Positions 9,301 to 18,700 of a DNA stretch of 64,000 nucleotides are shown piece after piece. The DNA lies in NCBI GenBank assembly GCA_040285745.1, contig JAUFOR010000002.1:310001-374000 (forward strand), given 5' to 3'. The number at the start of each line of letters is the position of its first letter. Position 1 is the stretch's first letter. Made by a program: the position numbers and the translations under genes. The notes below the pieces were generated by a model. That model had not been told where the DNA came from and did not search any database. It saw only the letters and a list, made by a program, of their open reading frames with translations. Source of the stretch: Barthelona sp. PCE (Eukaryota; Metamonada: BaSk clade).

Positions 9301-9350
9301 ACTGCTCCAAAAAGTAATGCAAATAGAAGAATAAGTGAGACCAAGTACAT
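6312..9350 (-). CDS. Secreted, probably GPI-anchored EGF-repeat surface protein with N-glycan heptad repeat
   Basis: A 1,012-residue protein taken from the ATG at 9350; the open frame reaches a TTG 12 codons upstream. A signal peptide (MYLVSLILLFALLFGAVS) is followed by a region without a recognised domain. Then comes an Asn/Thr-rich stretch (about 270-510) carrying a heptad repeat with an NNT glycosylation sequon per unit (about 392-477). Six consecutive EGF-like modules follow (about 520-740), e.g. CMNGHCICTFPFFGETC. Next is a lectin- or jelly-roll-like region (about 745-925) and a seventh EGF-like module near 935-965. The C-terminus has a small-residue patch (SGGS) then about 17 hydrophobic residues ending at the stop, as in a GPI signal. 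It is likely a heavily glycosylated cell-surface or adhesion protein. A transmembrane anchor is the alternative. Confidence 0.75.
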   Translation of the reverse strand: MYLVSLILLFALLFGAVSLETGKITDIHRGSLVLFHLQQNTMCEIVMDCSKITIHDSYIFEFNCSSNSIMYVCDKDIGLGILPQNINMDVHTRAFGILTLTFSAKIPSFCQVLGRQFLPLLSSKHESKIIIFNGNSARCVPIELICFGKHVYEFQKIPFVVSFSSDHGKIAPEYSPRPSDLITVSSGDNRWLVASKKCDIVYDVFIDEALQIANASPLLYWDIEASNGLPSNDGINEAEVVTSLLELNLTEPLNSGTLSLVSNITEPHINDILPPVINATEQSVNITLLTVNITASNISEPVLNTTESVDNNKTLINDVSLVNSTVNVMNSSVDNANDTLSNVTDSNVVVVNKTTVVNDTITVNNGSGDELVFTNGTIAAPIDNNSVYNETTLNHTLIETNNTLIETNNTVVDTNNTLIETNNTLVDTNNTVVDTNNTLIETNNTLVDTNNTLVDTNNTLIETNNTFIDTNNTVVDQPLVTTNDTIITNDTSVSIDNGTKPIQNTTDTDTDEINVVGEGETEASCSALCNKDRGYCMNGHCICTFPFFGETCELSYVPVFLGCPPCVHGYCDSISKKCICNANYSGSICNEPTIYECNLDCQYGRCKIRMNRKICDCFNGFIKSSLAEWAPCDTVEVPISCHVDADCNGGKCTDTNICLCQAGRSGEHCQLKTCINDCSSHGKCMDGKCECHPGYIGADCSVPVTRACPGGCSPYGQCISSMCACNRGFKGDSCWTLDRNLAAKISFDISFNVPVLESAATEDSIIEIDGGQFDHLGLVIECQRYAGDADYLKLVSVAPSATSYAVHESFRLLAINGASGADDAYFIIKPQVMIEKISGIFISNVAGIIRIVYYDANNNAIQSSLLSPVSARSITDVAVNIWRLDEFTPSGTASIHVMSDIPSPVFIEKIALTMWPNSAVGDTNSGTEDDGEETSGDCSDHNFCTSHGLCMNGVCLCDINWGAPDCSQPLSHGGGEYKPPTTPFSGGSFFMHRPNLLWRAIALLAFYLVIHY
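7921..8175 (-). repeat. In-frame 21-bp tandem repeat encoding an NNT-sequon heptad
   Basis: About 12 units of a 21-base repeat lie within the EGF-repeat gene. On the coding strand each encodes T-N-N-T followed by a hydrophobic pair and Asp or Glu (NNTLIET, NNTLVDT, NNTVVDT, NNTFIDT). The unit variants are interspersed rather than ordered, suggesting repeated duplication and unequal exchange. Each unit carries one N-glycosylation sequon. Confidence 0.9.
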
Positions 9351-9538
9351 CAAAAATTGCTGAATCGAGGATAGAGGACAAAACAATATACAGTTCCAAA
9401 AGTCTCAATATGTTTTCCAATTGTTTGGGGCGCGTTTGAGCTTTGATAGACTGCAAAATCCAGATAAATGAGCCATATACGGTTACACATATGCTTATCC
9501 AAATCTCACCATTCCCAAAAACTAGGAATCATTTTTGA

Positions 9539-10189
9539 ATGAGTTCTACTTCCGCAATCCACATGATAGGGGGCGAATCGTTCACTGAAGCAGAGAAAAT
9601 GAACCTTAACGAACATCCATTTTTTGAGGGGCTTCCCAGTTGTAGTTTGTGTCCTAACATTCCTAAGCTGCGGGCAAAGGGGTTCACAGAGCTTATTTCA
9701 TTTCACCAATTGTGTTCAGGATACGACCCTAACGATTTTTCTATCAACTATTTGAACACGATTAAAACAAACACACATCATCTGGTTGAGCAAATGAAAG
9801 AGGGCACCCACAGAAGGATACCGTCAAAGCATTATATGAGTGCAGGAAAAATCAAGCAGGCAACAAACATTGGTATTAACGTATGTAGTTGCCCATCTAA
9901 TGCTGTTGATGTTGGTTTTGCTTTAAAGAAGGCGCTCGAGGCCATGGGTAAGAACTGTACTGTGCTGTATATGGGCGGCCTAGACGAAGATAGAGTTGGA
10001 AATCACTATAAGTTGGATTGTATAATTGTAGTAGGGTGTTATGAAACGTTGGCTGAGGTATATACACGTCGTTTAGATATTGATCCACCACTTTACACCA
10101 TCTTGGATGCACTTTTAGCACTGGAAAAGATTCCTTTTGATTCAAAAATGGACTTTCCACATCACACATGGTTAGAACTACTAGAGTAA
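9539..10189 (+). CDS. Diphthamide-synthase (Dph1/Dph2)-like C-terminal domain protein, short
   Basis: A 216-residue protein. From about residue 92 it follows the third domain of Dph1/Dph2: an RRI...Y.SA.KIKQA segment, then a strand NIGINVCSC, then LKKALEAMGKNCTVLYMGGLDEDRVGNH, then the strand CIIVVGCYETL with a Cys (167) where family members place a cluster ligand. The N-terminal 90 residues (including CSLC at 35-38) are not recognised. Full Dph proteins are about twice this length, so two of the three usual domains are absent. It could be a degenerate Dph2 subunit or an unrelated fold. No upstream exon was found. The spacer to TRAPPC9 is 69 bases on the same strand. The stop overlaps an AGTAAAT sequence. 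Confidence 0.4.
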   Translation: MSSTSAIHMIGGESFTEAEKMNLNEHPFFEGLPSCSLCPNIPKLRAKGFTELISFHQLCSGYDPNDFSINYLNTIKTNTHHLVEQMKEGTHRRIPSKHYMSAGKIKQATNIGINVCSCPSNAVDVGFALKKALEAMGKNCTVLYMGGLDEDRVGNHYKLDCIIVVGCYETLAEVYTRRLDIDPPLYTILDALLALEKIPFDSKMDFPHHTWLELLE

Positions 10190-10258
10190 ATTGCATACTA
10201 TTATCTTCCTTTTCACACTTTTTTTTTGGACTACAGAGGGTTAAGTTTTGATGCAAAA

Positions 10259-13200
10259 ATGAGAGGACCACTAGATGATTTGAATTTGGGCTGGATGAAG
10301 CCTCTTTCATTGTTGCAGACGTTTGCAGACTTTGAGATGATAAATATAGCCGTGTACCAATGCAAGGGTGTATCGGACGTTGTATTTGAACGATTATGTC
10401 AAGCTATAGAGACATGTTTTGTTCAAATCGAACGTTCTCAAGATCTACCACCATTACGTCTTCGTTTGTTACGTAACGTGGTACTCAGCTCACGTGATAG
10501 GGACCAGTCATATCAGGATATATTTGCTTCCCTGCGTATTCATGGATTTATTCTTGTACGAGATCATTCAAAGCTTTCTAATGAAGATCTAGAGATTGTG
10601 CTGCACGAGATCGACAACCACATGTATCATTCAGAAAGCACTGATGAGCACATTGTTCGGTTAACGATGTCCATTGTGGATGAGTTAGCCCCAGGATTGT
10701 CCTTTAATGTGAATGATTTCTTATTGGAGGAACGCTTGTTTTCTACTTCCCAGGAAGATGAGCTCCATATCGGAATCACAAACGAACTCAATAGATGTAT
10801 AGATGAGCTGATCAAGCAACTATTTCAGGGGTTTTCGATTATTATAAAGAAGCTTGATGATAGCAAAGTTCATCCTCTGTTTTATGACTCAGAGATCAAC
10901 TTAAGTGATCAGCGCAGATTCGCAAAGAGATACAGACATGCGAGAGTTAAGAAGCTTATTGGTGATTACAGACTGCTCTTGGGTGAATACTCTTTGGCAT
11001 ATGATTGCTACATTGAGAGTTTCCAAAATTTCAACCAAGAGGACGATGTTTTCTTGAGTAGCACCCTCATGTGTATCAGTGCAGTGTCTTATGCAACGAG
11101 GATGGAGGAATTTGCGGTACACAGAAAGCTGCGCGTCAACAATCTCGGTGTTTCACCTGCTGACACACTAGCGATGATCATTGACCGAACAAAGATATCG
11201 GTGCGCCGCCTTAAGGATTTGAACTACAGTGAACTGGCATCTTGTTACTATTTACTCACCGCTGATATTGTAGGCGCGTTTTTCCCTCTTATCAAGAATG
11301 ACCTTGATTCGCTGAAGGTAGTGGATACAGAAGAGAAGGAGCAGATTGTGAAGCTCTTGACTTCCAGCACAGGTCACATGAACCGACATTTCGTTGTGAT
11401 GGACATGGTCAATAGTGCCATCTCTTGTGCACCAGAACCTGTTCTTGCAAAGACTTATCAGAGAGCAGCAGCAGTGTGCAAAAAACATGAAATGGCGCAG
11501 AGGCACCAGAACTTTTTCCTTTCAAGTGCAGCGAAACTTCTTCTTCATTCTCGTCCGAACATGTCTATTCACATTATCGAGAGGGTGAGCGACTTTTACG
11601 GGTTCACACTTGGTCAAACCAAGTACTATTGGCCCTCACTGGTCTCCAGCCTTCTTAGTACGTTGTGTAAGGCGTACGTAACAGCAGAAGTGCATGATTT
11701 CACCATAGCTACGTTTTACGCTCTCAGAAGGCTTCAGTTAACCCACTACGATATGGCACGTGATGATCAGCTCTCTTTCCTGAACTCGTTCCGAACCTAT
11801 GTCTCTCAGCTTTCTTTGGAGCCAATTTTCACAAACCTGCTTCCGATCGTGTACAGCATCAGCATATGTAAGAGTCAAACAGATGTCCAGTACAGACAGG
11901 AAGCTTTTGAGCACGAGGACGCCAGACCAATATTCATCAGTCGTGAGCGCTGGACAGAGTCAAAGGCGTCTGTTATAACTGTTGATTCCGTCATTCCTAT
12001 TAGCATTTGGGTTACAAACCCGTTCAAGTTTGATCTTGTTTTGCAGTATATCGGACTCAATGTTTGTATTGCGGAGACTGACGAGGAGGCGAAATATTCG
12101 TTTCTAACACCAAGGATGCCAATCTTGAAACCCGGTGAGCGGAAAATGATGACACTCAAGTTCATACCACAGCAGGTTGGTGAGATTGTGCTGAAAAGTC
12201 TTATTTTGCAAACGTTAAATGTCAGACTTCAATATTTTATTTGCCCCAATGGAGCCTTTATTACTGACCAGCACAGGGTGTTAGCGCCAGAAGAAATTGG
12301 TTTTAAGTGGACGGTTCTCGAGCCGTTGCCTGTTCTTTCTTTTTCCTTCCAAAATTGGGAGGCGGATTTAATGCCATCAGCGGTGAAAGAGGTGTTGTTA
12401 CCGATTACGAACATGGGACCTGGTGTTGTCAGATGGTTTGAGATTAAACAGCGTGTTTTCACGAAGAAAGGACTTATTGTGATGTTAAAAACCCCGAAAG
12501 AGGTACTAGAGCGTCCTATTCCACCGTTTTCCACACTATATCTCGAGTTTGACATTTCACTTCAGAATGAAACGGTTGATGTTGGTGAGGCCAGCATGGA
12601 TATCATGTACTCGCACTCTCATAACGCCCCAATCTACCGAACGATGAAACTAAGCTTTGTGGGAACCCGCATAACAGATGAATGTGAGTCTCCTAACCTG
12701 GAGTTTGTTCCAATGTGTCTATCGTGTCAATTTGTTATTCTTCGTGTGACAAACCATTCAAACAAGACCGTTATGTACGAATATGGTAACTATCGCATAT
12801 CTGCAGTCGGGGATATGACAGTTCAACTTGTTGTCAACACTTCTAACCCAGTTATCACCTACCGTATCTTGAATGGGTATGAAAACCACACAGGGCAATA
12901 CACAGTGACCAACATAGACGAACTAAAGCAAACACTACCAAAAATGGCATTATGTTCTTCAGTATTTCCACTTTTAAACACAAAGTTCACTTCACTTAGT
13001 TTCAATGGACGATTTTGGTACTGTCCTGGACAGAAATGGAGCAAACATGATATTCTGGAGTGCACTTTCAAGGATTCACTAAAGCCTCTCTTTCCCTTAC
13101 AGATATCATTATGTTCGAGATTGGCGGTGATTCTTGGATCTCATATCATCAATTCACATTCTGACCTGTTGCGCATTAAGTTCTTTTCGCCTGGTACGTA

Positions 13201-13273
13201 CATGTTAGTTGTTTATACGAATAGTAATCATAAAGAAGAAGAAGTTTTTGAGTTTTGCATTTCTGTTGAATAA
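10259..13273 (+). CDS. TRAPPC9: TRAPPC9/Trs120 subunit of the TRAPP II tethering complex
   Basis: A 1,004-residue protein. Start taken at the ATG at 10259, since the open frame upstream begins at TTG. The N-terminal half contains the helical solenoid signature KLIGDYRLLLGEYSLAYDCY, matching the family's 'LGDYYLLAGQY' region. A conserved middle helix block (YGFTLGQTKYYWPSL) follows. The C-terminal half is a series of beta-sandwich modules beginning with WVTNPFKFDLVLQYIGL and GERKMMTLKFIPQQVGEI, as in human TRAPPC9 and yeast Trs120. The protein acts at the Golgi as part of the Rab11/Ypt31 activating complex. Assignment to TRAPPC9 rather than TRAPPC10 rests on the order of these blocks. It is slightly shorter than the human protein. 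Confidence 0.75.
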   Translation: MRGPLDDLNLGWMKPLSLLQTFADFEMINIAVYQCKGVSDVVFERLCQAIETCFVQIERSQDLPPLRLRLLRNVVLSSRDRDQSYQDIFASLRIHGFILVRDHSKLSNEDLEIVLHEIDNHMYHSESTDEHIVRLTMSIVDELAPGLSFNVNDFLLEERLFSTSQEDELHIGITNELNRCIDELIKQLFQGFSIIIKKLDDSKVHPLFYDSEINLSDQRRFAKRYRHARVKKLIGDYRLLLGEYSLAYDCYIESFQNFNQEDDVFLSSTLMCISAVSYATRMEEFAVHRKLRVNNLGVSPADTLAMIIDRTKISVRRLKDLNYSELASCYYLLTADIVGAFFPLIKNDLDSLKVVDTEEKEQIVKLLTSSTGHMNRHFVVMDMVNSAISCAPEPVLAKTYQRAAAVCKKHEMAQRHQNFFLSSAAKLLLHSRPNMSIHIIERVSDFYGFTLGQTKYYWPSLVSSLLSTLCKAYVTAEVHDFTIATFYALRRLQLTHYDMARDDQLSFLNSFRTYVSQLSLEPIFTNLLPIVYSISICKSQTDVQYRQEAFEHEDARPIFISRERWTESKASVITVDSVIPISIWVTNPFKFDLVLQYIGLNVCIAETDEEAKYSFLTPRMPILKPGERKMMTLKFIPQQVGEIVLKSLILQTLNVRLQYFICPNGAFITDQHRVLAPEEIGFKWTVLEPLPVLSFSFQNWEADLMPSAVKEVLLPITNMGPGVVRWFEIKQRVFTKKGLIVMLKTPKEVLERPIPPFSTLYLEFDISLQNETVDVGEASMDIMYSHSHNAPIYRTMKLSFVGTRITDECESPNLEFVPMCLSCQFVILRVTNHSNKTVMYEYGNYRISAVGDMTVQLVVNTSNPVITYRILNGYENHTGQYTVTNIDELKQTLPKMALCSSVFPLLNTKFTSLSFNGRFWYCPGQKWSKHDILECTFKDSLKPLFPLQISLCSRLAVILGSHIINSHSDLLRIKFFSPGTYMLVVYTNSNHKEEEVFEFCISVE

Positions 13274-13296
13274 AAGAATTATTTACATATATAATG

Positions 13297-14289
13297 TCAC
13301 AAACCCTCTGTGAAATGTACGTCACCCTTAGCATTTGCAACTGCAATCGATGCATCATTGTTAGGTGCCTGAACATAACCAGTAAATGTTGTAGCGGTCT
13401 GAGAAGTGAAGTGAACGTCTGAAACTGTAGAATTATGATAAACAAAGTTGCCCTTTGCCAATGAGAGGTCGAAACTGAAGGGTGTATCATGATAAGTACC
13501 CGTAGTGAAAGTACCCTTAACAATTTTGATGTCTAAGCATTGATCCTGGAATTTTGCAACAGTTACGTCACCATGATTCATGTGCAACTCAGTACATATG
13601 TTTCCATTGACATTAATGAGTTCTTTAATAGAAATATGACCAGAAACTGCGTTGATCTTCAAACGCTCAACGAACTTGACCTCATCAACATCAACAACGC
13701 ATCCTATCGTTTCAACGTTTATAACGTTGGCAGTAGGGTATGTGCCGACAAACGCATCATTTAAATCTATACCAACGTTTTTGTTGTGAGGATTGCTGAT
13801 GATCATAATATCAACATCATCGATATTCATAGATATGGGAATCTCAATGATAACCTCCTCAATAGAGCATTGTTTGAAACGTTTGAAATAATTAATGGAT
13901 TTTTGACTGATCTCAAACGTTCTAGGATCCTTATGAATGAATTCAATCATACTTTCATCAGTGCTATAACGACTAGTCACGTTAACTCTTAATAAAGATG
14001 ATCCAGTTCTGACAAACTTGACAGATCCCGAGAACATTCTAACTTTAATGTTGTAGCTTTTAACTTGATCAATGGTGTATACTTTCTCTAAATGAGAAGT
14101 GTAAGGCATAGTACCGTAGCATGCATTCATACCAGAAAAGATGACTGGAAAGGATACAATCACTAAAATGAACAAAATACACCATGTGATGCAACAACAG
14201 CCCGAACAGCAATTCTTCTTTTTTGGGAGTTGAACTTGAATCTGTGAAGGCTCAACAAGAGGTGCTTCATCAACAACTTGGCTGTACAT
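13297..14289 (-). CDS. Single-pass membrane protein with beta-repeat (DUF4097-like) ectodomain
   Basis: A 330-residue protein with a short cytosolic tail, a Cys-rich juxtamembrane motif (CCSGCCC, likely palmitoylated) and one membrane helix at about 33-52. There is no cleaved signal peptide, so type II topology is likely. The rest is a run of short beta strands with repeating 'V.G.I.I..' patterns (SGHISIKELINVNG, NHGDVTVAKF, VKGTFTTGTYHD, AKGNFVYHN), resembling the DUF4097/adhesin beta-helix family. Function is unknown; a structural or adhesive surface role is inference. Its stop is 23 bases from the TRAPPC9 stop. Confidence 0.6.
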   Translation of the reverse strand: MYSQVVDEAPLVEPSQIQVQLPKKKNCCSGCCCITWCILFILVIVSFPVIFSGMNACYGTMPYTSHLEKVYTIDQVKSYNIKVRMFSGSVKFVRTGSSLLRVNVTSRYSTDESMIEFIHKDPRTFEISQKSINYFKRFKQCSIEEVIIEIPISMNIDDVDIMIISNPHNKNVGIDLNDAFVGTYPTANVINVETIGCVVDVDEVKFVERLKINAVSGHISIKELINVNGNICTELHMNHGDVTVAKFQDQCLDIKIVKGTFTTGTYHDTPFSFDLSLAKGNFVYHNSTVSDVHFTSQTATTFTGYVQAPNNDASIAVANAKGDVHFTEGL

Positions 14290-14471
14290 GTTTGTAAAAA
14301 ATCGAAATAGTTATAGAAAAGGAGAAGAAATGTAAAACAAAAAATATAGCAAATTTGTCATTGCAATGCTCAATGTTGTCCCAAATTATATCACGAAATT
14401 CATTGTTTTTTTCCAATAAGCAAATGAAGCAATGGTTTGGCTTTCTTTACTTATTCCTTTCTCTTTTCACC

Positions 14472-15389
14472 ATGAACACACCGTATGTTAGTTCGGTGCG
14501 TTCAAGTCCGTACACATGTTGTAAGATAGATCCATCTCTAACGTTGATTGCGGCAGGGAGTAGCGATGGTTCATTGGGAGTTTACGATTTTGATTTAAAA
14601 TTGCGCTATGCACTCACAGGCCACCACAGGGGCGTCACGTGCTTAACATTCAACCCTGTATCACATCACCTTGTGTTGAGCGGTTCCGATGATTGTCACG
14701 CGATTTTGTGGGATCTTCGCAAGAAGCAGGCGGTATTTACAGCTCGTGGGCACAACTCGTACATCCTTGATGTTGATTTCCATCCACATGGATCGGTTTT
14801 TGCAACAGCTTCAAACGATGAAACGGTTTGTCTTTGGGATGTTCGTTCAGGTAATAAGCTTCGAACGCTAGAGGCTCACACAGATGCAGTGAATACAGTG
14901 AACTTCTCAAGGGATGGCACATGTTTATTGACAAGCAGTTATGAAGGACATATTCGTATTTGGGAAACTTCAACTGGCAGATGTCTACAAACACTACTGA
15001 ATGACGGTACAGGCCCATGCTCTTTTGCGAGCTTCTCCCCCAACGAGAAGTACTGCCTTGTGGGCACAACAGAAGAAGTGTCATTGTGGGATCTAAGAGG
15101 AGAACTATTGCGCAAACTTCCGGAGATTGGGCGAAGTGATTATTTGACTAATTCTGTGTTTGTGGATGCGCCTGGAACCCAATTCGGTAACGATGTATGG
15201 TGTGTAATTGGGGTTAATGAAGACGACCAGCTTGTATTGGTTGATGTTGATAACAATGCAGTTTTAGAAACAGCAACTTTAGATTTCACACCAATTTGCT
15301 TGGATATGGTCGATAACTCACTTGTTGTATGTGGATTTTCTGAACAAGGTAAGGGATATTTGCAATGTTATGAAACATTGTTTGAATAA
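14472..15389 (+). CDS. WDR5/Swd3-like WD40 protein
   Basis: About 305 residues of WD40 repeats forming a beta propeller. The repeats read GSSDGSLGVYDF, GSDDCHAILWDL, ASNDETVCLWDV, SSYEGHIRIWET and so on. The segment LEAHTDAVNTVNFSRDG...SSYEGHIRIWETSTGRCLQTL then PCSFASFSPNEKYCLVGT closely follows the corresponding WDR5 blades, which makes WDR5 (COMPASS histone H3K4 methyltransferase) the best match. A similar propeller in another complex is possible. The C-terminal blades are divergent. The frame has further in-frame ATGs upstream (14373 and 14424), but that segment is pyrimidine-rich and would add a hydrophobic leader, so I prefer 14472. Confidence 0.65.
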   Translation: MNTPYVSSVRSSPYTCCKIDPSLTLIAAGSSDGSLGVYDFDLKLRYALTGHHRGVTCLTFNPVSHHLVLSGSDDCHAILWDLRKKQAVFTARGHNSYILDVDFHPHGSVFATASNDETVCLWDVRSGNKLRTLEAHTDAVNTVNFSRDGTCLLTSSYEGHIRIWETSTGRCLQTLLNDGTGPCSFASFSPNEKYCLVGTTEEVSLWDLRGELLRKLPEIGRSDYLTNSVFVDAPGTQFGNDVWCVIGVNEDDQLVLVDVDNNAVLETATLDFTPICLDMVDNSLVVCGFSEQGKGYLQCYETLFE

Positions 15390-15392
15390 TTT

Positions 15393-15704
15393 TCAAGTTA
15401 TTTTACGTGTTTTAAAGCGGAAGATCTTTGAGTTCAACTCACAATACTTGTTGTGATATAGAGTATTGATGTTTAACGTTTTTGTTTCAAAAGTGTAATC
15501 AATAATAATATTTGCACTTCTATATGATGCCTTGTCGTGCAGATGTATGGACTCTGCCCCTTTAATTATTTGTTCAATCGAGAAAAGGAATTCAGCCTGG
15601 ATTGCGGTTTCTGCAAACCATTCTCTTGAACCATTTTTATCCTTTTTGATCTTATTTTTGAACATGGTGATGTGAGAGTCCCCCTTTATCTGAAGAAATT
15701 GCAT
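15393..15704 (-). CDS. Small hypothetical protein (103 aa)
   Basis: A 103-residue protein with no recognised domain. It has mixed charge, a central amphipathic segment (AIQAEFLFSIEQIIKG) and a basic end. It fills the gap between the WDR5-like and BEACH genes: its stop is three bases from the WDR5-like stop, and its ATG is 64 bases from the divergent BEACH start. This matches the packing of other genes here and supports it being real. It could still be chance. Confidence 0.45.
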   Translation of the reverse strand: MQFLQIKGDSHITMFKNKIKKDKNGSREWFAETAIQAEFLFSIEQIIKGAESIHLHDKASYRSANIIIDYTFETKTLNINTLYHNKYCELNSKIFRFKTRKIT

Positions 15705-15768
15705 TTTAGTTGTAAAAAAGGTGATAATTCACAGAACACCCTTTCTTTCATCTTAATGATATAATTAC

Positions 15769-18700
15769 ATGAGCGATAAGACATACGAATGGTTTTCAGC
15801 GATAATAGAGAGCCAGAGTGATGATTTAGCCGTTTTTGAAGGCTATGCTTCAGAATCTGTGTTTCATGTTGAAGCAGAATTTAAAAAGCATGATGTTCTC
15901 GTCTCAGAGGACAAGGTAGTTTCTATTTTATGTCTCAATGGTGATTTAACAAACACAAATGTTAATATTCGATCCTATCTTCTGGGAATATTTGGGGAGC
16001 TTTATAATACAAAAGAGATTGCGTTCTCAGACGCCGATGAGCGTACTGTGGAAGATAATGGTGAACAGATAAGTGTGTATAAATTACCACTAGGATCACT
16101 GCATCAGCATCATTATTTAGGATTACCGACCCTCGAGGCCAGCTTTTCCAGCAATAACAAGTATTTTTTTATGTTTTCCCATCCAAGATATTCATTTTTG
16201 AGTCTGATAAGATATTGTCAAAATTCAACCACCGTCATTCGTTCTTCAGATTCGATCAGTTGGTTACTCTACCAGCTTCACAACGTAATGCAGCACCTGC
16301 TATCAATTGGATTCAATCTGCCATACCTTTGGATTGATACCTGTTTCGTTAACGAAATGGGGATAGTGTACTGCACAGGTTTCCTGCCTACTCTTTTTTA
16401 CAATCATGACAGCGAGTCGGTGCAAGACAGCGACGATAGGCTGCTTAAGGATGTGTTTATTGATTGGCATAGTGAGAATATTTCAAATTTTGATTATCTG
16501 ATTTTCATCAATGAGCTCGCCAACAGAGAGCCAAATAACCCTTTCAGGAGCGCTATTCTGCCCTGGGTAACCGATTTCAAAGGCGGGCAGCGTGATCTGA
16601 CCAAGTCAAAGAACAGACTGCACAGGGGCGATCTTCACCTCGAAGCATTAGAGCAGACGACGGGTTACCACATTGAGGAGCCCATCAGCGATCTCACATG
16701 GTTCACAATCATGTCACGCATTGCAACAGAACGTCAATTGAAGATATGGGTCCGTTCCAAATTCAGTGTCGGCGAATATCCTGATTCTTTCGCAAAGATA
16801 TACAGCGCGACACCAGACGAGGCTATTCCGGAGCTGTATAGCGACGTAACACTCTTGGAGTCAAAACATGAGGGTATGCCAGATATGTCCATACCTGAAT
16901 TCATTAGGAAGAAGGAGGGTCAGACCGACGGAGAGGCATTCATTGAGTGGCACAGCGCGCTTCTTGAATCTGATTCGGTCTCTGATAGCATTCATCACTG
17001 GATAGATTTGAACTTCGGCAGATTACTGAACGATGATGATTTGGGTCGGAGCCACTTGAACGTTGCAAGTCAGTTCGTTGTCCAGGGCCTCAAGTGGCGA
17101 GGTTTTGAGCGATTATTTTTATTGTCACATCCTTCCAAGAACTGTAATCTGTCTGACAAGACAGTTATGGAGTTTTTAAGAGAATACGGTTCGCTCAACA
17201 AACGTCCTAATTTAAACTCGCTCATTCATCAGAGTGAGAAGGACAAATTCATTGATATCGCGTTCGAACTCATGTTCTCTAAACCACGCAGTTCACAAAC
17301 ATCATACAGAGAGAGGTTGGTGTTATCAACACTTGAATCTGCAGATTTCACCGAGTCGTTCTTCCCTAAACAGCACGAGCTTGCATATTCTGTTGTTTTT
17401 GATTTTATGACCAAGTTTAACAAATCTTTTTGCACATACTCTGCGGAATCATCATTCGTTCTGCTGGATTCATCTAGATCGGCTCTTTCTGCTGCAATTA
17501 AACTTTCTCCGCTTCTAATGTTAAGCATTTTCGTTATACACCTTAAAGATGTTGGTGTTTTGCGATTGTTTGTCAGTGTATTGCCATTGTTTCAAACATT
17601 GCTCCCTGAAGATCGAATTCTCAGCATTTTTGCTAATCGTTTGCAGCATTATCAGGATAGTACAATACGCGAGAATGTATGCCATTATTTCTCAAGCACA
17701 TTCTTCAAACACATTCTTCGTTACTTCAACACCAATAATATTCTGCGAATCATTGTTTACCCTCTATGCGCATTGTATCATCGGTTCTTTGAGGAAGGTA
17801 GTGATGCTGGAATTACCCAACTTGCTCTAGTTCTTGAGGCTACATTCACATCAATATCACCTTCTTACTCAGTGCATTTGTTTGAAAGAATTTTTCAGGT
17901 AATGAATTCACCAACGAGCGTTCAACTTATCTTCAATGTTTGTGTTTTTTTCGGTCCTGTAGTTACAACTTACTCATTTATTCCCACGCTACTGGGTTTG
18001 GTCACATGTGATACACCTTCAAAGACAACAATATCGGTTGTTATCATGAATATTATCATTCAACTCATGAGCATTGTCAGAGTCACCACTCTCCCGGTCG
18101 TCTATCACAAAAAGATTATCCGCATTGTCAAGTACATCACCCAGGCTGTCGCAAGTAATAACGAAGCATTTGTTATGACAAGTTGTCGAATGCTCCTAGT
18201 GCTGCACACTTTTGTCGATCAGACATTTTGGGGTCGCTCTCTTGCTAAGGAGTTACCAACTCTTCAACTGCTACTTTCCAACGCACACAGTACACTCATT
18301 GCTGATTCTGTGATGAGTTTGGTGGTAAGCTTCCAGAAGGCTGCATTGAACACTTCACACATAACTAAAAGTCCATCACCGTCACCGCGCTCCCCCATCA
18401 TAACCGAATCGTTCTGGTCCAATGATGTGTCTACAATGACATCCTCATCGATTATTGATATTAATTACAATAGTGCATTTGATAACAGTTTCCAAGACTT
18501 TGAGAATCAATGGTTTCTAGATTTCGATCATGATCTGCCTGATTTGAAGACAGATGTTTTCCTCAACCATAACAGAGTTTTATACGGTCAGGTTTTGGCA
18601 CATGGAACGGTCCACAGTAATACGATAAATGATATTCAGTTTTCTAACGATGGTAGCGTATTCGCTTCGTATTCACATAAGACAAACATGGGTATTAGAT

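Noticed and set aside
14373-14471. Extended N-terminus of the WDR5-like protein
   Set aside because: In-frame ATGs at 14373 and 14424 would add a hydrophobic, pyrimidine-rich leader not typical of the family. I kept 14472 but cannot exclude the extension.
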